Below, one piece after another: positions 45,749 to 56,557 of a stretch of DNA of 64,000 bases. The notes below the pieces were generated by a model. That model searched no databases and was not told the DNA's origin. It worked only from the letters and a program-made list of their open reading frames with translations. The position numbers and the translations under genes were made by a program. The first letter of the stretch is position 1, and each line of letters opens with the position of its first letter. The DNA comes from Sorghum bicolor (taxonomy: Eukaryota; Streptophyta; Magnoliopsida; Poales; Poaceae), in NCBI RefSeq assembly GCF_000003195.3, contig NC_012878.2:43881047-43945046 (forward strand). The letters are read 5' to 3'.

Positions 45749-46842
45749 TCAGTCGTCCTGGGATTCGCTGGATGGCGTAGTCGGTGGTTCCGGCGGCGCC
45801 TCTTCTTCATGTATAACTATCTTCTCTCTCCACACCTGACTCGGTGCTACGGTCTCCTCGGGATAGTTCTGTTCAAGTTGTATGTCTTCAGACCTCACAA
45901 CTTCTCCTTCATAGTCTACCCATTCGTCCTTGATGATTTGCCTTCTCTGGTTGCGGTTACGTCTTCTTCTTCTTGTCCTGACCTGCTTAGAGTCTTCAAC
46001 TATATGGTTAGGGTCAGTAAAATAGTAGCGTACCTTCTCAGAGGGGAAGTGCATGTGGACTTCTCCGGTTCCGATGTAGATGATTGCTTTAACAGTGCTA
46101 AGGAACGGTCTTCCAAGGATGATGGGTGGATTGTACTCGTCTTCTCCCATGTCAATAACCTTCAACCTTTCGGAATGTCTGATCTTCCATCTGGAGCTGA
46201 ATGTATGTCGGTTTTAGAGGTATGGTTCCGAATAGGAACCGATAGGTGACTGGGTCATCTTTTTGGTCAGGAACGGTGCCTTAAGTCGACGGTCTTGACC
46301 TCCTTGAACTGCAGTGACCATCTTAGCTGACTTGGTCCACATTTGCTTGTTCCTGTTCCTCCTGTTGGTCCTTTCCTTGGTTCATGTCAGGATTGCTCTA
46401 AGATTTGTGTAGTCTTGTTCTTGAAGGAAAATGTCTCCGTCCTTCCCTTGATGTAGAAACTGATCTTGGCAGCACTAGCGTAGATGACAGCTCCCGAGGT
46501 GTTCAGGAATGGCCTCCCTAGGATGATGGGTGCCCTCTCATCAGTATCAGTCTCTATCACCATGAAGTCTGCTGGAGCGTATAAGGTACCAACTCGGACG
46601 TAGAGGTTCTTCAATATTCCCTTTGGGAAACTTAGTGTCTGATCTGCAAGCTGCAAACACATGGTTGTTTCTAGGAAAGGATGTGTAAAGAATTTTTCAT
46701 AGAGTACCCTGAGCATAATGTTGACGCTGGAGCCAAAGTTGCAGAGTGCTTCTAGGAAGTCCACCATGCCGATGGAGATCGGGATGACGAGACGTCCTGG
46801 ATTGTATCTCTTGACCGGCAGAAGGTCAGTAATTACTTCCAC
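45749..46842 (-). pseudogene. Protease-region remnant of element D
   Basis: The first retropepsin-like repeat (46842-46387) retains VIPISIGMVDFLEALCNFGSSVNI, with Asn in place of the active-site Asp, and ILGRPFL. The second repeat is represented only by its C-terminal half (46165-45749: IILGRPFLSTVKAIIYIGTG and a basic tail). About 110 bp containing the DTG active site, present in element A, is deleted near 46250. A second small deletion occurs near 46160. The C-terminal tail to SSESQDD is intact here and shows what element A lost after its TAG at 1583. Confidence 0.85.
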
Positions 46843-46856
46843 AACGGGGTTACTCC

Positions 46857-48560
46857 AGTAGTTACGTCCTCAAGCATCTCAGGACAGTGATTGCAGAGTG
46901 TCCAGTATCTCCAGTGTGTTTGTGCTCGTATATCTAGGTTCTTCACTTGGTGGAGTCTGGGAGTTGTAAAACTCCTTCATATTTTGCTCGAAGTGTACCT
47001 GCTCATAGAGACAAGGCAGAGATCAAGTGCATGGGCTCTGTTGATGGAAAACACCAATAGAACCAAAAGTGTATTTGTTCTTCTCTAACCTTAAGCATAG
47101 TGAGCAAGACAGAGTGGATGGATAATAAGATCATGAGTATAACATTTAAAACATTTGTCAGATCAGATCACTCAACCTAATAGAAAGATAATCTATCTAT
47201 ATTTATTTTGTTTCTTTTATATATATCTTCCAAAGATTGAGTGTGCAACATTTTTGCTCATATGATTAGGAGTGTGAGATCACAACGGTGGAAGGACTAA
47301 ACATGTTGAATCGACTGGGTTGGTTAATCTAGAGTTGTAAATCATACATGTTTGTCTCTTTTATTCATATAAACGCCAGAATCAAGGAGAAGCTTATAAA
47401 AGTGATAGTCAAGTACCTTAAGATGTTACCTTACTTAAAGAGTGATGGTACAGTATCACCTTGTGGAAGCTTTCCTTTCTTAGCGGTTATGCATCGTATT
47501 TGTGGTACCCTTCATGGATCATCTCTTGTGAGCTATGCCTTCCTTGTGTAAATTGTTAAACTTCATGTGTCTCTCTCTTTGTCTCCAATGTGAGTTTATC
47601 TCAGGACTTCCCAGGTCGATATTGAAAGTTTTCTTGCAGGGGTTAGTCCAACAAAATATCCAATATCTACTATAGCATACTATCGGCTCAAAAATCAACC
47701 TGGACACCATGTCTAATTTGATTTAGGAGGGCACTTTAACCTAAGCATCATGCTTAATTTAAACTCCTTTGGAAGACATATACTAAAGCAAATAAAGGTA
47801 GTATGAGAGCATTTATAGAGATCTACTCAAGTGGAGATGAAGTAGTGTGATTAGTATTTAACAAATTGAGCATGTCTCAAAGGTAGGGACAACCAACATA
47901 GCAACATAGCAAAGGATGTTTTTATGTAAAGTACTCCACCAAGCTTGAATTTTGCAAAATTCAAGTTTGGATGAATTTAATTCAATGTTGTATGATGATT
48001 GGTTGGACATAACTTGTGCTTGTCATTCATCCGATCTTCTTGCTCCAATCCTAGAAAGGTTAGTGACAAGAATACCCGAAGAATTTTTTTTTTACAATTA
48101 TCCTTATATGCTCAATTCACAAGGTAATATTGCAAATAATTCAAAGCTCATGTTACGATCTGATCAGTGCTTATTTTAGGACACTAAGCTTGTCCTTGGG
48201 AAACCATCAATTTATGTCAGTGAAGTGGTTTCCCCTCCAACGCTGACCTATATCAAGATCAACTCAACGAGATCTGCAAAATTTATTATAGACATATGCA
48301 TCGACAACCGCCCTTTTAAAATTTTTATAAATAGAAAGGAAGAGGGGGTTGAAGATCTCGAATGTGGTGATGTTGGAGAGACCAATGGATTGTGAAGATG
48401 TTGCATATGAGCATGGAGTAAATGAAGTGGCTATGAAATAAATTCCATGCTCATTAATGCTTAGAGTGAAATCCATGTGGTATGGTGAAAATGATAAGGT
48501 GAGTGTGATAAAAAAGAAAAAGAAAAAGGATACACGGACGACTTGGTTCGAAACTAGCAC
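46857..48560 (-). other. Leader of element D: Gag-knuckle scrap, then unrecognised sequence
   Basis: 46857-46910 matches the zinc-knuckle part of element A's Gag (near 3147-3200), so most of Gag is deleted. From about 47000 to 48560 I find no match to A or B and no domain. A plus-strand ORF at 47952-48179 is AT-rich and not supported. A TCAAGCTTGGTGGAGTAC block on the minus strand near 47945 resembles a polypurine tract and may be a relic of another element. Confidence 0.5.
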
Positions 48561-48570
48561 AGCTACCGTT

Positions 48571-48587
48571 CCCCGGCAACGGCGCCA
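48571..48587 (-). promoter_or_regulatory. Primer binding site of D, tRNA-Asp type
   Basis: The minus strand reads TGGCGCCGTTGCCGGGG, identical to that of element A, 8 bases from the LTR. Confidence 0.92.
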
Positions 48588-48594
48588 GAAAGCT

Positions 48595-49853
48595 TGTTGG
48601 GTATTTTAAACGCAAACAGAAAAATCCGCAAGCGCACGGATACCGATGTAGCCTTCACCCGGGAGTATTCCAGAGTATCGATTTTCTACAGGGAACGTGA
48701 GTGTACTAATTAAGAATCAAGATCGCCCAAGGATAACTATATAATTATTTTTGGTGGGAATAGAGAAAGTTTCCTGAGAGTTCTCTAGTTGATCTAAGAA
48801 TCAAGAATTACTTCAAAGATTATTTATATTGGGACATCAAAGCACTAACCACAGAAAGAGATGAGAAGGGGGCTAGGAAGGTCTGACTACGGTCCTACAA
48901 ACAGCGATCCGAACGAGGTGGAATACGTCGACCGTTAGGGCTGTCACTACCCTAAGGCTACCACAACAATCCGCACGATTGGGTGCAATTCCAGGTAATT
49001 GCAAGACTAAACACCACGTCTAATTTATGAATTACTACTCTAGCGTTATAAAGACTAGAGCACTTGATGCAAGCGGGAATCCAATAAATAACTTGAATGT
49101 AAATAAAAGTAATTAGAGAACTCAGGAATTATGAATTGAAGAACCTGGAGAACGATGAAGAACGAACCAGTTGCTGCAAAAGTACAATGTTGAGGAAGAT
49201 CCGACTGATCCGGCTCCTCCTCCGCTCTCCTCTTCTCTCTCCCTATTTTTTAGATTACAACTAGAACTAACTAGAACTAGAACTAGAGGAACTAGAACTA
49301 GATCTAGATGAACTAGAGGTAGAACTAGAAGAACTAGAGGGATCCTCTCTACTTGGATGAAGAATTGAAACCCTAACTTTGATTTTGTAGAAGAGGTATG
49401 ATCTCCAAGGGCCAGGGGGTCTGGTTTTATAGTCCCTTCAGATGAATCTGGGCCGTTGGATCAAACCGACATTAATCGCACGGTTTTCCTTGATCCTTTA
49501 GGTCGGTGGAGCAATATCACGAAAGAGAGTCCTGATTGGACTCTATGTCAGGGCGAGCGCCCAGGTCAACTGGGCGAGCGCCCAGTGCCTGGCCCCGTTC
49601 GGCCTCCGCTTCCTTCCCGTGGCTTCTGGAGTCTTCTAGATGGTAGAAAATTGCACGGCACGTTAATATCTCTATGTAAACCCGACGTGTGGGCCTTTCC
49701 TCCGTATTTCCTGATAACCCCCTACAGAAATAGACAAACACCAAAACTCGTGGAATTCTGTCAGATATAATGCTAAGTCTAGGTGTTGGTTCCATTTAGA
49801 TCCTTTTCCATGATTAGTTGACAGTTAAATGTGAGCATTAAGGACCGTCAACA
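48595..49853 (-). repeat. 5' LTR of element D
   Basis: 1259 bp with a minus TATA near 49423-49431. It carries the shorter AACTAG array (49259-49338). CACAG follows at 49854-49858. Confidence 0.93.
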
Positions 49854-49858
49854 CACAG

Positions 49859-50289
49859 CTTAACTATCCTCAATGCTTATAGGTTGAAATATAAGTGGAG
49901 GTTTTCCTAATCTAGCAAGCATGAGTATTTGGCTGTGGTAGGAATTTAAACTCTCGTCATAAAGGAACTCATCATGTAGTAATTAAAATTTTCAAAATAA
50001 ATTCTCCAGAACTCTAGCATCTCTAGGAGCAAGTTTGATAGCAGCTCAAGACCTTCCCATATCATATCCATCAAGTACCTAGACAAGATGGCTTAGCAAT
50101 TTTCTAGATGCAATGCAAAACATATTTATTTTCTTTTCTAATGCAGTAATGAAAATAAAGATGCAACTAATAATGCAATTAAGAGAAGTAAATATGCATA
50201 AAGGAAAATATAGATAAATACCAAGTTACCTCTTGGCACGGTGTTTGGTGATTTTAAGTCCTCCGAACAGGACTTTCTTGTTCACTCAC
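49859..50289 (-). other. Non-coding tail of element B (right of D)
   Basis: Continues 41236-42307 across the D insertion and resembles positions 420-1500 of element A in shared blocks. No coding potential. Confidence 0.7.
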
Positions 50290-53051
50290 TGATTGAGAGG
50301 CGCATCGGATGGTGCCACAGGTGTTGTGTCCTGTGCAGGATTTAATTCTAAATTTACCTTAGGCTTCCATACCTGCTCTGTAGGTGATGGCGACTTGGAG
50401 GAGAGAGTGTCTAGAATCACTATCTCTTCTTCTACTGGTACTTCCTCCTTGACGGTGTTTTCATCAGGGTATCGATCTTCAAATCTTGAAACCTCTCCTT
50501 CATAGTTAGCCCATCTGTCTACAATATTCTTCTTCTAGTGACGGGTGCATCACCTTCTTCTTGACCTATTCTTCTTGGGATCTTCCTCAATTATATAATT
50601 GTTATTGAAATGCGGGCGTACCTTCTCTAAGGGGAATTGGAAATGGACCTCCCCCGGTTCCAATGTATATGATGGCCTTGGTAGTGTTGAGGAACTGTCT
50701 TCCTAAGATGATGGGTGGATCAATTTCTTCTCCCATGTCGACGACCAAGAAGTTAGTGGGGACATAGTGGTCTTCAATCTGGACAGGGACATTTTTGGCT
50801 ATCCCATCCATGAAGCAAAAGGACTGGTCCACCAACTGTAGCTGCGCATAGGTGGGTTCCATAGGCATAGTACCATATAAAAATTCATAGGTTACCTTGG
50901 CTATAATGTTGACACCCGATCTAGTGTCACATATAGTGTTGTTGAAGTAGCATCTATTGACAGAGCATAGAATGGTTGAGACACCTAGATTGTCCTTCTT
51001 GATTAGATGTGGAGACTTGAGTAGGTGGTCATACTCCATACGGATTCAGTGACCATCTATGCTGTCTCGGTCTTCTGGGCCTTCTGTTTGCCCTTGTTCT
51101 TGGTCTTGGCCTTGTTCTGGGTGTTACTCTTCTTTCTACCACTGACTGTCTCCTTCTGAGCAAGGGTTGACAATGTCTTGTTCTTGAAAGAAAAGGCTTC
51201 CTTGTTGCCCTTGATGTTGAAAGTGATTTTGGCATTGCTAGCGTAGATGATAGCTCCAGCGGTGTTCAAGAATGGTCATCCCAAAATGATAGGCGACCTC
51301 TCATTGGTGCTTGTGTTAACAACTGTGAAGTCTGTAGGTACGTACGAGTTGCCTACTCGCACGCAAATCTCTTCCATGATTCCCATAGGTTAGCAGAGCG
51401 ACTGATCTGCAAGCTGCAAACACATGGTTGTGTGTGATAGAGGATAATTGAAAAGTTTCTCATATACAACCTTAGGCAAGATGTTGATGCTTGCACCAAA
51501 GTCATAGATTGCCTCATCAAAGTTTGCACTTCCAATGGAGATTGGGATAACTGGTCTCCTTGGATCACCTTTATTGGTTGGTAGAGACAAGTCCAACCAT
51601 GTTCCTTTCGAAGGGTGACTTCAGTAACTTCCTGCATTAAAGATGTCTACAAGGTTTGCAGTTTCTAATTCTCTTGGTTGTCTAGGAATGTTACCTTGAT
51701 CATTGGCGGCAGCAAAAGGAGCAAGCTGTTACAACTGAGATTCTAGCATCTTATTGAAGCTAAGTTGATTCTTGATAGCATTTGAAAAACTTTCCATTCT
51801 AATATTAATTGATTCTAAAGTTTTATCATTAGATACTAGCTTCTTAGATAGGCTATCTATTAGCTTACCTTGATTAAGCACTAACTCTATTAAAGGTGGT
51901 TGGTTTGTGTTATTGTAAGAATTATTACCTTGGTAATTAGTTGAGTAGTTACCTGAGTCATTAGGCCGCTGTTGCTGGTTCTAGCCTTGATTTTGCTGAG
52001 GACGATAGTTGTTGTTGTTGTTGTTGTTATTGTTGATGTAGTTCATGTCCTCCCTCAGCCCTAGGTAGTTGGTACCTGTATGCCCAGTTTCTCCACACTC
52101 TTCACAAGTCATGCCTAAATTATGAATGTGCATGACTTCCTTCTTCTCGGTGGCTCTATCATCAAGCCTCTTCATTAGCAGGTCCATCTTGGCATATAGC
52201 ATGTCTACCTCCTTGAGCTGGTGCATTCCTCCACCTCTCTTGGGGGTTTGAGTTCTTTCTTCACTCCAACCTTGATTGGAGGCCATCTTTTCCATAGGAG
52301 TAGTGGCTTGAGAGATAGTAAGTGATAAGAATGCTCCTCCAGTGGCAGCATCCATGGTTTCACGAGTGCTGTTGCTGAGCCCGTGATAGAATGTCTGCAT
52401 GAGTAGCCAATTCTCCATCCGAGGACACTTAAGTATGTAGTCTTGAAAGCGCTCCCAAGCTTCTAGGACTGTCTCATCATGTTGTTGCTGAAAGCTCAAT
52501 ATCTTCCCACGTAGAGCATTGGTCTTGCTTGTGAGAAAGAACTTCGCTAGGAAATTGGTGGAACATAGTGCCCACGTAGTATTCTTCTCCTTGTTGGCAT
52601 AGAACCACTGCTTCGCTTTCCCCAAGAGTGAGAATGGGAAAAGGCAAAGTAGTATAGCATCTCTGGGGACGTCCTTGATAGTGAAAGTGTTGCAGATCTC
52701 TAGAAAGTGTTGGAGATGAGCACTAGCATCTCCATGGGCCTTCTTGCAGAACTAGCTTGCTTGAACCATGTTGATTAGCATTGGCTTGAGCTCAAATGAT
52801 CCATTAATGGCCATATCTGGCCCAGTATGGATGTTGGTCGTAGTGGGAGCTGAGAACTCGCGAAGTGATTTATCAGCCATGACGTCAATCTCTGGTGTCA
52901 AACTTTGAGTAGGTTGATCTTCTAACTCAGGAGGATTGGCAAGCTGAGATATTGATGATATTGATTGATTCCTTCTCAACTTAGCCTTTGTCTTACTGAT
53001 CAATGTCTCTGGATTATCAACGAAGTTATTTGGGAGATCAAACCTGTTCAT
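50290..53051 (-). pseudogene. Element B Gag with tandem protease domains (degenerate)
   Basis: Starts MNRFDLPNNFVDNPE at 53051, collinear with element A's ORF. TAG at 52752; the Gag core 52625-51981 is open (GKAKQWFYANKEKNTTW, ERFQDYILKCP). The zinc knuckle has lost its last Cys (CEECGETGHTGTNY). Protease repeat 1 (about 51637-51240) reads YDFGASINI; repeat 2 (51039-50602) reads CDTRSGVNI instead of CDTGSG. Several frame changes and stops follow. No RT or integrase is found downstream. It shows that the Gag plus double-protease layout predates the split of A and B. Confidence 0.85.
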
Positions 53052-53179
53052 ACATTACCCTACATATGATAAAAATAGACAAAAAGGCAAGGGTAAAGCT
53101 GCATGAGTGAGAAGGGTGGATGGTGCTCAATCCATGAGTTGATGCAGTGATGCTCATTATCCTTTGTTGCTTTCACCTT

Positions 53180-53196
53180 CCCCGGTAATGGCGCCA
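53180..53196 (-). promoter_or_regulatory. Primer binding site of B, two mismatches
   Basis: The minus strand reads TGGCGCCATTACCGGGG; two transitions from the tRNA-Asp complement seen in A and D. Confidence 0.85.
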
Positions 53197-53204
53197 AAAA
53201 TGCT

Positions 53205-53355
53205 TGTTGACACTTCTTAACGCAACTACTAAAAATAGACTCTTAAACCTATCCCTAGCAGTGGCGTCAAAATTACTTAACATCACTTAAGCTAGGTTGT
53301 CATCTCTAACATGATGTGGAAGTGCTAGTATTAAATCTATATGCTTTTCTAGGAA

Positions 53356-53386
<31 letters not shown>

Positions 53387-54840
53387 AGGATCCGCAAGCG
53401 CACCGATAATACTGATGTAGCATTTTAACCAGGAGTATTCCAGGTATCGTTATTTATATTTTACCAATAGGAAGGGACTTGCATTGGATAATGAGCAATG
53501 AGCACTGCATGTAATCATGGAGACCTTAACCATGTCTTTATCTATCTCTCACGCAGGGTAAGCGTCACATAAGATAAATATATGAATAGGAATAATAAGT
53601 TATAGAGGATAAATCAAAGTTTATAGCCATAAGATAAACCTGATAATCATCTCAATTAGATTACTCTAAGTCTATAGCACTAGCATGGTATTAGGATAGT
53701 CCACAAGAATAAATCCTAAGTATTCTAACTATACTGTCAAAGCATACATTGATTAGTGCAAGTACACCTAGCATCATCACTAGAAAATGTTATATCTATG
53801 CATTGTGATATTAGCAAGAAAGATCATGAACAGAGCAATCACTTCCCTATAATAATGGTGCTTTACAATCCTTATAATATGGAGAAGGAATACAAAGGAC
53901 TCAACAGGACTGTCACTCACATGATCTGCCTCAAGCTCTGGACTATAAGGGGTAATCACAGATAAATACGGTCTAGGCACCTCACCTATACAATATCTAT
54001 CACTTACCCATCGGCCTAATGAGTAAGCGCTATAAGATCCTAGGCATAAACATAATTCTATTCTAACTATGCTAAGTATATAATCAAAGTAGACTAAGAA
54101 CAATATAATTGATAACATAAGCAAATAGAATAAAGTCAATTCCGATATAATCAAATAGATCAAAGTCATATTCATAGTAGCAAGAACTAATATAAATATA
54201 ACCAAGAGAATAAGAGTTTACCATGAACTAAAGATTGATCCGAACTCCAAGATTAACTTGACTCCTTCTAGATCTAATTCTATATAGCTATGCTAAAGAA
54301 CTATAGAGATCTAATTGAGATGGTGGCTAAGAATCCTATAGAGACATATCCATTCAAGGGACCCTTCTCTATCTAATTCTTCTTCTCTTGATCTTCTTAG
54401 AGAATAATGAACTCCTCCTCCAGGGGGGGTCAGGGTCTTTATTTATAGCCCCCTAGGAATCACCACAGCCCTTGGATCCAACCGACTTAAATGTGCGCTT
54501 AAGATTAATCCTCAAAGTCGGTGGAAGCAGGATCCACGAGGTTCAACCTGATTGGTTGAACCCCCTGGGCGGCCGTCCCTGCCCTATGGCAGGTGGGTCC
54601 CACCTTTCAGGTGGTGTCTTCTCGAGCCTTCTAGAGTATTCCTGAGTTGACGTTTCACATGTTCTCTTTATGTTAATCTAACATGTGGACCCCCTTTTGT
54701 TCTTATTCTGATAACCCCCTGCAGAAATAGATAAACACCAAAACTTGTGGAATTCTATTAGTGATAACCCCTATAGCTAGATAGTATTCTTATTTTTAAT
54801 CCTTTCTCATGCTATGTTGACGGTTAAAAAGAGTACTTAT
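53205..54840 (-). repeat. 5' LTR of element B
   Basis: About 1636 bp, starting TGTTGACACTTC at the primer-site side. The minus TATA is at about 54434-54444. It contains the intact ATCCT site that is split by the solo LTR in the other copy, and lacks a 22-bp GC-rich piece present at about 39339-39360. The outer dozen bases are missing where E4 begins. Confidence 0.87.
53354..53388. repeat. AAAT tetranucleotide microsatellite
   Basis: About eight tandem AAAT units inside the 5' LTR of B; the 3' LTR has only a short version near 25645. Confidence 0.93.
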
Positions 54841-55299
54841 TGTCGACGAAAGCTAGTCGGCAGTCTACCTTGGGGTATACCCACGGTAGTAGTTTATCAG
54901 TAGACGGTGCACAAGCTACGAACTTGACGGTGACGCAAGACACGGACAAGCTTTTTATCCAGGTTCGGCCGCCGTGTGGGCGTAATACGTACGTCCTGCG
55001 TCTGGTTGTATTGGATTGTGTTGAGGGAATAATGTGTCCTAGGGGGTCCCTTGCCTCTCCTTATATAGTCCAGAGGGCAGGGTTACAGATTTGGAAACTA
55101 ATCCTAGTTGGTTACAATTGCCATAGATAGTTCAATATCAATTCCCATTCTAACCGACTAGAATCCTGCTTGATCTCCACGTCTTGTTTCCCTACGCGAA
55201 ACTCCGAGCAGTCGGATCAAGCCTCGAACTCGTCTCGTAATGGGCCAAGCCTCCTGGCCCAAGTCTAGTCGTAAGGGTATAGGGGTTTATACCCCCACA
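54841..55299 (-). repeat. 3' LTR of E4
   Basis: 459 bp. The minus strand starts TGTGGGGGTATAAACC and ends CGTCGACA. The minus TATA (GACTATATAAGG) is at about 55059-55070, so the LTR is in minus orientation. Confidence 0.72.
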
Positions 55300-55315
55300 G
55301 CTAGTCCCCGAGCTC
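55300..55315 (-). promoter_or_regulatory. Polypurine tract of E4
   Basis: The minus strand reads GAGCTCGGGGACTAGC directly against the LTR start. Confidence 0.65.
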
Positions 55316-55797
55316 CGTGTATTGTGATGTAACATGCCGTCTTGAGCTTCTTCGATCAACAAGGCTTGACATCTTCGCTTTAGCATGAAAATCGCCCAAA
55401 CAGTTGCAATGGTATTTTGACCAACTCAAAAGATAGTTGACCAACATTAACATCGAAGAAGCGGGTTGTTCGAAGAATGCATGGTGCTCTTGAGAAAAAA
55501 TATTTCTTTTCTCGATGAAGTGTGAACACTTTACTTTTATAAAAAGTACAGTCTTTCAAAAAGCAAGCATGTTCACGGCAAGGTGAAGTGTGCCCACTTA
55601 GTCCCCGAGCCTGGTAGTAGGTGACGTAGGCACGTGGTACCAGGGTCAAAAATGTCTTCATAGAAATTCTAAAACTGAGATGCGTCGCCAGATGCATCAT
55701 ACCGATGTAGTCCTCGAGCTTGCTGGAAGACAAAGCATGAGCCTTGTAGCAAGGTCTAAAAAATTGAATTTACCAGTCTCCAAGCATATAACGCTAT

Positions 55798-56098
55798 GTG
55801 GTCGGTACAATCCCCAAACTTTCAAACTGGTAGACTGGTCGACCAGTCCTCGAGCCTATAGTGCTCGGTGGTCGGTGCAGTCCCCAAGTCTCCAAACTGG
55901 TAGACTGGTCGACCAGTTCCCAAGCCTATAGTGCTCAGTGGTCGGTGCAGTCCCCAAGTCTCCAAACTGGTAGACTGGTCGACCAGTTCCCAAGCCTATA
56001 GTGCTCAGTGGTCGGTGCAGTCCCCAAGTCTCCAAACTGGTAGACTAGTCGACCAGTCCCCAAGCCTATAGTGCTCGGTGGTCAGTGCAGTCCCCAAG
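55798..56098. repeat. 70-bp tandem repeat array in the E4 3' region
   Basis: About 4.3 units; TAGACTGGTCGACCAG recurs at 55831, 55901, 55971 and 56041 (the last with one change). Each unit carries the palindrome TGGTCGACCA and a CAGTCCCCAAG block. Confidence 0.95.
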
Positions 56099-56393
56099 TA
56101 TGTCATACACGGTCCTCCACCAATTCTGCTTGTCCTTTTGGAAAAAGCATCTTGCCACATTAATGCGTGATGTGACGAGGTATCCTGGCATATTGTCAGA
56201 CGGTTGCGTGAAAAGGTGCGCCGGGTAACTGTGCAGCCGCTCTTGGCGTGGTTCAAGAAAAGGAAACCATCTATTATACAGAAAAGCCACCGTATTAACT
56301 ACCGATAATTACTGAAAACCGAAACGCCGCATCCGCCGCTGGGCCCGCTCACTTCCCAAGAATGCGGGAAGTGGAAGAGGTGGAGCCGTTGCC

Positions 56394-56400
56394 TATAAAG
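56394..56400 (+). promoter_or_regulatory. TATA box of the E4 antisense gene
   Basis: TATAAAG, preceded by CC, about 160 nt upstream of the ATG at 56558; the spacing matches the antisense genes of E1 and E2. Confidence 0.6.
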
Positions 56401-56557
56401 ACTCCACATCACGCCCGTAATTTTTACCCTGCCTTTGCCTTCAAGCCTTTTGTTCTTGCCATTCCTGCCTCTGCAACCTCCATCCTTGATCGTCCAGCTC
56501 GCAAGCGCTTCTGCAGTGTCATTGGCGAAGAGTGACTCGAAGAAAAGGAGTGAACTG

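Larger units (their letters stand above)
42308..49853 (-). mobile_element. Element D: complete Athila-like non-autonomous element
   Basis: 7,546 bp, TGTTGGGT...GTCAACA, flanked by CACAG (42303-42307 and 49854-49858). Minus order: 5' LTR 48595-49853, tRNA-Asp primer site 48571-48587, a 1.6 kb unrecognised leader, remnants of Gag/protease (46960-45749), non-coding tail, polypurine tract, 3' LTR 42308-43588. Most of Gag is deleted and no polymerase is present. The LTRs differ by roughly 1-2% by eye apart from a minisatellite length change, so D is among the youngest insertions. Confidence 0.92.
25496..54840 (-). mobile_element. Element B: Athila-like gag-pro-only element with three nested insertions
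   Basis: Minus strand: 5' LTR 53205-54840, primer site 53180-53196, Gag-protease remnant 53051-50290, non-coding tail, polypurine tract 41216-41235, 3' LTR 41215 back to 25496. Removing E2, the solo LTR and D leaves about 7.7 kb, close to intact D (7.5 kb). Its left edge lies in the copia knuckle region. The outer end of its 5' LTR stops at 54840, about a dozen bases short of the 3' LTR sequence, where E4 begins. No RT or integrase is found. Confidence 0.85.

Noticed and set aside
47952..48179. Plus-strand 75-codon ORF in element D
   Set aside because: AT-rich, no recognisable domain, no support from a second copy.
55798..56098. CRISPR-like direct repeats
   Set aside because: Units are contiguous with no spacers, in plant retrotransposon DNA.
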